DNA of 14,056 nt from Clostridium sp. CAG:343 (lineage in GTDB: Bacteria > Bacillota > Clostridia > TANB77 > CAG-508): NCBI GenBank assembly GCA_000431335.1, contig FR888066.1, forward strand, positions 1 to 14,056. Direction: 5' to 3'. Position 1 is the stretch's first letter. Every line of letters starts with the position of its first letter. Positions 9,386-14,056 of the stretch are shown here, piece by piece. The position numbers and the translations under genes are program-made. The notes beneath the pieces were generated by a model. That model was not told the DNA's origin, did no database searches, and saw only the letters and a program-made list of their open reading frames with translations.

Positions 9386-10280
9386 GATTTTGTTTCTGTT
9401 GTTCCTGATGCTAATTGTGAGTAGTTGTTTAATCCCCATGCTAATACTTTTTCTTCTGATGTTATTGCATATCCTGTATAATATCCAACTGATATTGATG
9501 TTATATCTTTTAACATTCCGTCTGGTCCTTTTAATTGTTGTGGTGTTGCTCCTCCTACAGTTGTTAATTGGTTATTTGTATTGTTTCCAAATCCCCATAC
9601 TGTTCCATCTGATAATAATACTATTGTACTATTTGTTTCACTTGCAGATACGTCTGATACATTTTCTAATGTTTGAATTTGTGTAAATTTACTTCTGTTT
9701 GATGTTGATCCATTTCCTAATTCTCCATAATAATTGTATCCTGTTGACCATAGATGATTATTGTTGTCTATTACATATGATGTATAGTTTCCTGCTTCTA
9801 TTTTTATTATTCCTTCTAAGTCGTCTACTTTTACTGGAAGTACTGTATTTGTTGTGTTTCCTAAGCCTAATTGGCCATATCCGTTATATTCCCATGTATA
9901 TACATTTCCGTCTTTATCTAATGCTATTGAATGATAATTTCCTGCTGATATTGCTACTATGTTTTCTAGTACTCCTTCTCCGTCTGGTGATTTTACTTGT
10001 ACTTTTTCTGTTGAGCTTGTTGTTGTTCCATTTCCTAGTTCTCCATAGCCATTATATCCCCAAGACCATACATGTCCTTCTGTGTCTAGTGCTAGTGTGT
10101 GTGTTCCTCCTAGTGATATTTGTGTAATATTATTTATTCCTGTATATGTTGGTAATACTTTGTATGTTGTGTCTCCTGTTCCCAATTGTCCATATCCATT
10201 ATATCCATAACTCCATATCTCCCCATTTGATTTTAGAGTTACTGTTGAATAATTTTGGGTTTCGATTTGTGGGAATGTTA
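8790..10280 (-). repeat. Module 4: RCC1 propeller (one blade duplicated) + Big_2 domain
   Basis: RCC1 blades fill about 9081-10280: SYGYNGYGQLG, SWGYNGYGELG, TWEYNGYGQLG, STGYNYYGELG, GFGNNTNNQL, AWGLNNYSQLA (repeated as AWGLDNYSQLA by the 131-bp duplication) and GVGYNGYGNIG. This makes seven when the duplicate is discounted. The Big_2 domain at about 8790-9080 has YGFNILFEETE, YKTSDETIAKIDEATGKVTA and AYITV. The frame changes back at about 9385. The third blade carries Glu in place of the usual Gly of WG. Confidence 0.87.
9276..9516 (-). repeat. 131-bp out-of-frame tandem duplication
   Basis: The matching cores are 9276-9385 and 9407-9516, offset by 131 bp, with about five differences in 110 bp. 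Both encode MLKDITSISVGYYTGYAIT and a blade ending in NYSQLAS. Because 131 is not divisible by three, the upstream reading frame ends at TAA 9379-9381 right at the junction, and the protein resumes in the other phase from 9385. Confidence 0.93.
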
Positions 10281-11136
10281 CATCTTCTTCTCCTAATACA
10301 TATACATCTGCTGATGTTGTTTCTCCTGATTTTTTGTCTGTTACTGTTACTGCTGTTTTTCCTTTTTTTACTGCTGTTATTTTTCCTGTTGTTTCTTCTA
10401 CTGTTGCTATTTTTTCATTTTTTATTTGATATGTTAAGTCTGTGTCTTCTATTGTTGTATATAATAGGTTAAATCCTTGTGACATATTTACTTTTGCATT
10501 TTTGTTTTGTCCTATTCCTTTTATTCTTATTGGTGTTTCTTCAAATAGTAATACAGGTTTGCTTATACATACAAATTCATTTGAATTTACTGCTGAACTA
10601 TTTCCTAATTGTCCAGAATAATTTTTTCCAATAGTCCATACTTTTCCATCTTCTCTTACTACTACTATTGTTCCTTCTCCTGCTGATACATTTATTATTT
10701 TATCTATGTTTTCTTTGTCTTTTCCATATTTTAAGTCTACTGGTAATAAATTGTTTGTAGTTGTTCCATTTGAAGATTGTGAATAACCATTATACCCCCA
10801 TGAAATAGCTGTTCCATCTTCTTTTATTGCTACTGCAAATTCATTTCCTGCTTGTATTGATTTTACTCCTGATAGATAAATTGGCGTTGTAGTTGTTTGG
10901 GTTTCTTCCCCTTCTCCTGTTGTTATTGTTTCGTATTTTTCTATTACTTTGTCAAATGATTTTCTTGTTTGTGTTGTATTATTTCCTAAGTTTCCATATG
11001 TGTTATATCCGCTTGCTAATACTTCTCCATTTTGATCTAGTACAATTATTGTGTTATTTTCTACTGCAACGTCTATTATTTTTTCTAATATTGATACTTT
11101 TCTTGGTGTATATATGTTGTCTATTGAAATTCCCAT
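9379..11136 (-). CDS. Giant RCC1-repeat / Big_2 surface protein, middle segment in shifted frame
   Basis: This 585-codon segment continues the same protein in a different frame, flanked by frameshifts at two out-of-frame tandem duplications. Its first residues (MGISIDNIYTPRK) are not a natural N-terminus. They repeat, with changes, residues already encoded at 11141-11290, and the ATG at 11136 is created at the duplication junction. It encodes the last three blades of propeller 3, a Big_2 domain at about 10281-10578, and six blades of propeller 4. Blade signatures include SYGYNGYGQLG and SWGYNGYGELG. One blade has WEYN where the usual motif is WGYN (codon 9889-9891). It ends at TAA 9379-9381 after QLASGTTETKSC, where the other blades would continue into TP-V. 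An AGGA lies four bases before the ATG (cttaggaaacaATG), so weak reinitiation is conceivable, but a separate protein starting in mid-propeller is unlikely. Confidence 0.85.
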   Translation of the reverse strand: MGISIDNIYTPRKVSILEKIIDVAVENNTIIVLDQNGEVLASGYNTYGNLGNNTTQTRKSFDKVIEKYETITTGEGEETQTTTTPIYLSGVKSIQAGNEFAVAIKEDGTAISWGYNGYSQSSNGTTTNNLLPVDLKYGKDKENIDKIINVSAGEGTIVVVREDGKVWTIGKNYSGQLGNSSAVNSNEFVCISKPVLLFEETPIRIKGIGQNKNAKVNMSQGFNLLYTTIEDTDLTYQIKNEKIATVEETTGKITAVKKGKTAVTVTDKKSGETTSADVYVLGEEDVTFPQIETQNYSTVTLKSNGEIWSYGYNGYGQLGTGDTTYKVLPTYTGINNITQISLGGTHTLALDTEGHVWSWGYNGYGELGNGTTTSSTEKVQVKSPDGEGVLENIVAISAGNYHSIALDKDGNVYTWEYNGYGQLGLGNTTNTVLPVKVDDLEGIIKIEAGNYTSYVIDNNNHLWSTGYNYYGELGNGSTSNRSKFTQIQTLENVSDVSASETNSTIVLLSDGTVWGFGNNTNNQLTTVGGATPQQLKGPDGMLKDITSISVGYYTGYAITSEEKVLAWGLNNYSQLASGTTETKSC

Positions 11137-11290
11137 TGTTTCCTAAGTTTCCATATGTGTTATATCCACTTGATAATACCTCTCCTTTTTTGTCTAATAC
11201 TATTATTGTGTTGTTTTCTACTGCTATATCTATTATTTGTTCTAGTGTTGGTACTTTTCTTGGTGTATATATGTTGTCTATTGAAATTCC
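10978..11290 (-). repeat. 157-bp out-of-frame tandem duplication
   Basis: Units 10978-11134 and 11135-11290 are offset by 157 bp and differ at about 16 of 150 positions (about 89% identity). Both encode GISIDNIYTPRK through GYNTYGNLGNN. The length leaves one extra base, so the N-terminal segment reads out of frame after the first copy and stops at 11054-11056. The second copy continues in the next frame. Confidence 0.93.
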
Positions 11291-14056
11291 TTGTTGTCCA
11301 TAGCTATTATATCCCCATGTATATAAGTTGCCATCTCCATCTATTGCTGCTGATGTATTATTTTTTGTTGCTATTTTTGTTATATTTGTTAGTTTTATTT
11401 TTGTTGGTATACTATTGCTTATTCTTGTTCCATCTCCTAGTTGTCCGTTTTGGTTATAGCCCCATGTATATACATTTCCTTCTTTGTCTATTGCCATAGA
11501 ATGATAATTTCCTGCTGATACTTTTTCTATGTTTTCTAAGTTTGGTATTTCTTGTGGTGTGTATGTATTTCCTGTTCTTCCTAATTGTCCATAACTATTT
11601 GATCCAAATGAATATACTTTTCCATCTGCTGTTACAAGTAGAGCATGGTTGTTTCCTGCTGCTATATCTACTACATTTTCTATGTTTATTTGATCTATTG
11701 CCATAGAATGATAGTTTCCTGCTGCTACTTTTTCTATGTTTTCTAGGTTTGGTATTTCTTCTGGTGTGTATGCATTTCCTGTTCTTCCTAATTGTCCATA
11801 ACTGTTTGATCCAAATGAATATATTTTTCCGTCTTCTGTTACAAGTAGGGCATGGTTGTTTCCTGCTGCTATATCTACTACATTTTCTATGTTTATTTGT
11901 GTTGGCCTATATCTGTTTGAATTGTCTCCTAATCCTAGTTGTCCATAGCCATTATATCCCCATGACCATACTGTTCCATCTGCTTTTAATGCTAATGTAA
12001 AGTCTGTGCCACTTACTGTTTTTGCTATTGTTTTGTCATTTTTTCTTAGTACTTGTACATCTATTAATACTTTATTTGGTAATTTATTTGTTGATACTTC
12101 TATTTTTGTTGTTCCATATTTTTGTCCTGTTACTAGCCCTGCATCTGTTACTGTTGCAATGTTTTCGTCTAATGTTTTGTATGTTATTTCTTCATTTTCT
12201 ACTTGGTCTATTAATAGATTAAATCCTAAGTCTGTTTTTGCTTCTATTTGTTTGCTTAGATTGTTTGTTTCTAAGTTTAATACTATTTTTCTTGTGTTTA
12301 CTTCTAGGCTTGCTTCTGAGATGTTTGCTGGTTCTGTTGTACTTGTTGTTGTTTTATTTCCCATTGCTCCATATCCATTATATCCTACTGTGTATACTAA
12401 ACCTGAATCATCTACTATTGCAGATGTTTGGCTTGATATACTTTGTGTGCTTGCCATTGTTATTATGTTTTTGTCTTCCTGTACTTTTGTTAATGATGTT
12501 AGTGTTTTTGTGTCTTGATTAAATAATTGTGCTGTTTGGCTTGATATATTTTGTGTGCTTGCCATTGTTATTATGTTTTTGTCTTCTTGTACTTTTGTTA
12601 ATGATGTTAGTGTTTTTGTGTCTTGATTAAATAATTGTCCATAATTGTTGTATCCTGTAACATATATTCCTGCTGTTTGGCTTAGATTTCCTTCTGTTCC
12701 TGTTGTTGTTGGTTTTATTGATAATATACTTGTGTATCCATTTGCTTCTATATCTTTTACTCCTGTTACAGTGTTTCCTTTTGAGTCTACCATTGTTACT
12801 GGTAACATGTAGTTTGTTGTATTTCTTGTTCCTAATTGTCCATAATAGTTATATCCTAATGAATATACTGTTCCATTTTCTGCTAGTGCTAGCGTATGTA
12901 GACTTCCTGCTGATACCTTTTTGATATTATTTAATACTGTTGTTGTTCCTGTTCTCATTTGTTGTGGTATGCTGTAATTTGCTTTGTTATTTGTTCCTAA
13001 TTGTCCATAATAGTTATGTCCTGTGCTCCATACTGTTCCATCTGCATCTAACATTACTATATGGTTATCTCCTGCTGACATTTGTATTATGTTTGATACT
13101 TTTTGCATTTTTTGTGGTGTTGCATTTGGATTATTTTGACTTGTACTTCCTCTTCCTAATTGTCCTTCATAGTTATAACCCCATCCATATACTTTTCCAC
13201 TTTCTGTTAATGCATATGATGAATGTCCTCCTGCTGTTATTGCTATTACTTTTTCTGGTATTCCTGTTACTTGGACAAATTCACTTGTATTTGTTGTGCT
13301 TGAATCTCCTAGTTGTCCATATTCATTATATCCTGCTGCCCACACTGTTCCATCTGATTTTAATACCAATGTATGACTATATCCTGCTGCTACATCTATT
13401 GCATATGTTGATTGTGTTTCGTCTTTTGAGTTATAGATGTTTGTTTTTGTTGGTCTATTTTTGGTTTCTGTATTTCCTATTCCTAGCTGACCATAGCCAT
13501 TATATCCCCATGTCCATACTTCTCCATTTGCTTTTAGTGCTACAAAATGATTTCCCCCTCCTACTATTTTGGCAGCTGTGCGTCCTTGTTCCCCATTTAC
13601 TTGGACTTTTACTGCTGCATAGCAGTCATTTTGTTTGTTATACACTTTTATGTATGTTGTTCCTGTTCCTGTTGCTGTTACTACTCCTTTGTCATCTACT
13701 GTTGCTATTTGGTCATCTTGTGTTTTGTATTCACATTCTCCCTTTTCTACTTCTTCATATAATAAATTGAATCCTGCTGTTACTGTGTATTCTATTTTTT
13801 CTCCTGTGTCTCCTGCTTTTTTGTAGTTTATTACTTTTGGTGTTGTGTTTAATTTTACTTGGCTTATAAATACTTTTTCTGTTGTGTTTTCATATGTTCC
13901 ATTTCCTATTTGTCCTTGTCCATTATATCCTACTGTATATACATTTCCTTTTGTGTCTACTATTAATCCTGTTTGTCCTTCTGTTAATGCCATTGTTAGT
14001 ATATCTTTTTCTTTTTCTACTTCTGTTGCATAATATGCTCTTGTTGTGTTTCCTGT
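11054..14056 (-). CDS. Giant RCC1-repeat / Big_2 surface protein, N-terminal-side segment (5' end outside window, ends at a frameshift stop)
   Basis: This is the first of three open segments of one giant gene: 1,000 codons in the same phase as the segment at 1-9385. It runs off the right edge. The ATG at 13993 is internal, because the frame stays open through 21 more codons to 14056 and those residues complete an RCC1 blade. It contains the last blade of one propeller, a Big_2 domain, seven blades, a second Big_2 domain, and most of a third propeller. Blades carry the RCC1 signature, for example WGYNGYGQLG, alternating with [AS]AGxxHxxAL and DGxVW. RCC1 repeats (Pfam PF00415 family) fold as seven-bladed beta-propellers that usually bind proteins or ligands; here the ligand is unknown. 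The true sequence ends at GYNTYGNLGNN. The following 27 or so residues (GNFNRQHIYTKK onward) are frameshifted and end at TAA 11054-11056. Two in-frame duplications (12425-12640, 11487-11900) lie inside it. Confidence 0.9.
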   Translation of the reverse strand, partial: TGNTTRAYYATEVEKEKDILTMALTEGQTGLIVDTKGNVYTVGYNGQGQIGNGTYENTTEKVFISQVKLNTTPKVINYKKAGDTGEKIEYTVTAGFNLLYEEVEKGECEYKTQDDQIATVDDKGVVTATGTGTTYIKVYNKQNDCYAAVKVQVNGEQGRTAAKIVGGGNHFVALKANGEVWTWGYNGYGQLGIGNTETKNRPTKTNIYNSKDETQSTYAIDVAAGYSHTLVLKSDGTVWAAGYNEYGQLGDSSTTNTSEFVQVTGIPEKVIAITAGGHSSYALTESGKVYGWGYNYEGQLGRGSTSQNNPNATPQKMQKVSNIIQMSAGDNHIVMLDADGTVWSTGHNYYGQLGTNNKANYSIPQQMRTGTTTVLNNIKKVSAGSLHTLALAENGTVYSLGYNYYGQLGTRNTTNYMLPVTMVDSKGNTVTGVKDIEANGYTSILSIKPTTTGTEGNLSQTAGIYVTGYNNYGQLFNQDTKTLTSLTKVQEDKNIITMASTQNISSQTAQLFNQDTKTLTSLTKVQEDKNIITMASTQSISSQTSAIVDDSGLVYTVGYNGYGAMGNKTTTSTTEPANISEASLEVNTRKIVLNLETNNLSKQIEAKTDLGFNLLIDQVENEEITYKTLDENIATVTDAGLVTGQKYGTTKIEVSTNKLPNKVLIDVQVLRKNDKTIAKTVSGTDFTLALKADGTVWSWGYNGYGQLGLGDNSNRYRPTQINIENVVDIAAGNNHALLVTEDGKIYSFGSNSYGQLGRTGNAYTPEEIPNLENIEKVAAGNYHSMAIDQINIENVVDIAAGNNHALLVTADGKVYSFGSNSYGQLGRTGNTYTPQEIPNLENIEKVSAGNYHSMAIDKEGNVYTWGYNQNGQLGDGTRISNSIPTKIKLTNITKIATKNNTSAAIDGDGNLYTWGYNSYGQQGISIDNIYTPRKVPTLEQIIDIAVENNTIIVLDKKGEVLSSGYNTYGNLGNNGNFNRQHIYTKKSINIRKNNRRCSRK
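11487..11900 (-). repeat. 207-bp in-frame tandem duplication (extra RCC1 blade)
   Basis: Units 11487-11693 and 11694-11900 (69 codons each) are about 95% identical. Both encode QINIENVVDIAAGNNHALL through NYHSMAID, with five amino-acid differences between copies (E/A, I/V, A/T, E/Q, A/S). The junction MAID-QINIEN joins the end of one blade to the middle of the previous connector, which is not a natural RCC1 repeat border. Confidence 0.95.
12034..13594 (-). repeat. Module 2: seven RCC1 blades + Big_2 domain
   Basis: Seven RCC1 blades occupy about 12330-13594. In protein order their signatures are TWGYNGYGQLG, AAGYNEYGQLG, GWGYNYEGQLG, STGHNYYGQLG, SLGYNYYGQLG, VTGYNNYGQLF and TVGYNGYGAMG. A Big_2 domain follows at about 12034-12329 with LGFNLLIDQVE, YKTLDENIATV and GLVTGQKYGTTKIEV. 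A 108-bp duplication inserts 36 extra residues between the sixth and seventh signatures. Without it the block has the normal length for seven blades. This is the first complete propeller in the window. Confidence 0.88.
12425..12640 (-). repeat. 108-bp in-frame tandem duplication (36 residues)
   Basis: Units 12425-12532 and 12533-12640 differ at only two or three positions. Each encodes QLFNQDTKTLTSLTKVQEDK to SSQT. The copy adds 36 residues, less than a full RCC1 blade, inside propeller 2. It has the highest identity of the five duplications. Confidence 0.94.
13595..14056 (-). repeat. Module 1 (partial): last RCC1 blade + Big_2 domain
   Basis: The window opens in the seventh blade of a propeller (GLIVDTKGNVYTVGYNGQGQIG, about 13877-13990). 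The Big_2-type Ig-like domain follows at about 13595-13876. Its recognisable parts are the AGFNLLYEEVE strand, EYKTQDDQIATVDDKG, and the VTATGTGTTYIKV strand that ends Big_2 (PF02368) domains. The rest of the propeller lies outside the window. Confidence 0.85.

Larger units (their letters stand above)
10281..12033 (-). repeat. Module 3: RCC1 propeller (nine signatures, two of them duplicated) + Big_2 domain
   Basis: Nine RCC1 signatures are present at about 10579-12033. One SFGSNSYGQLG blade is an extra copy from the 207-bp duplication at 11487-11900. One SGYNTYGNLG blade is an extra copy from the 157-bp duplication at 10978-11290. Removing these leaves seven: SWGYNGYGQLG, SFGSNSYGQLG, TWGYNQNGQLG, TWGYNSYGQQG, GYNTYGNLG, SWGYNGYSQSS and TIGKNYSGQLG. 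The Big_2 domain at about 10281-10578 has QGFNLLYTTIE, KIATVEETTGKITAVKKG and TAVTV. The reading frame changes inside this module at about 11134. Confidence 0.87.

Noticed and set aside
9379..11056. Alternative genetic code or decayed pseudogene
   Set aside because: Tryptophan is always TGG at conserved WG positions, and no in-frame TGA occurs in the true frames. The only stops are the two at duplication junctions, so neither recoding nor gradual decay fits.
11057..11142. Programmed ribosomal frameshifting to join the first two segments
   Set aside because: A run of six A lies in the overlap, but a +1 shift there and a -1 shift at about 9385 would both be needed. Each break also sits exactly at the junction of a tandem duplication, which explains the phase change by itself.
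12940..13770. Long leucine-rich plus-strand reading frames (also about 535-1041, 7672-8325, 8329-8886 and many more)
   Set aside because: They are antisense shadows. The coding strand is so rich in A-ending codons that the opposite strand reads as CTT/TTA/TTG/TTT in shifted frames with few stops. They show no domain, no consistent start signal and only low-complexity leucine content, while the minus strand is a clear RCC1/Big_2 gene throughout.
13991..13993. ATG at 13993 as the start of the gene
   Set aside because: The frame remains open to the right edge and the preceding residues (GNTTRAYYATEVEKEKDILT) complete the RCC1 blade, so this methionine is internal.
1..14056. CRISPR array or satellite DNA, suggested by the many similar short words
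   Set aside because: The recurring words are spaced at irregular blade lengths and encode conserved protein loops in frame; there are no identical repeats with unique spacers.
1..14056. Promoters, ribosome binding sites, terminators, tRNA or other RNA genes
   Set aside because: The entire window is coding on the minus strand with no gap between domains; no structure was seen that the protein sequence does not explain.

Overview
The whole 14,056-base window lies inside one very large protein-coding gene read on the minus strand. Neither end of the gene is present, so no promoter, start, signal peptide, anchor or terminator can be seen. The coding strand is AT-rich (about one third G+C by eye) and purine-rich. 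It favours A-ending codons (AGA, ATA, GGA, ACA, AAA, GAA) and uses TGG for tryptophan under the standard code. This composition, together with RCC1, Big_2 and cadherin-like domains in one giant protein, suggests a low-GC Firmicute, probably a gut-type clostridium. The species cannot be named from the sequence.

Reading N- to C-terminal (right to left), positions about 14056-3385 hold eight super-modules. Each is a run of RCC1 blades followed by one Ig-like Big_2 domain. The first module is cut by the window edge. From about 3384 to 1 the protein changes to at least twelve cadherin-like beta-sandwich repeats of roughly 95-100 residues, still running off the left edge. The likely picture is a secreted or surface-displayed fibre: a string of beta-propellers separated by Ig spacers, then a long Ig/cadherin-like stalk. 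Its ligand is unknown.

The gene is interrupted. Five short tandem duplications (units of 108, 207, 157, 131 and 213 bp, copies about 89-98% identical) lie between 7408 and 12640. The 157- and 131-bp ones are not multiples of three. They push the frame out at about 11134 and back at about 9385, so the window contains three open segments: 14056-11054, 11136-9379 and 9385-1. The five lengths add up to 816 bp (272 codons). Subtracting all five copies restores a single open frame of about 4,413 codons and also restores exactly seven RCC1 blades in every complete propeller. The duplications are therefore either very recent events, possibly able to switch the gene on and off, or assembly errors that joined strain variants in tandem.

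No RNA gene, IS element, CRISPR array or intergenic region is present. The many leucine-rich plus-strand reading frames are antisense shadows of this gene.
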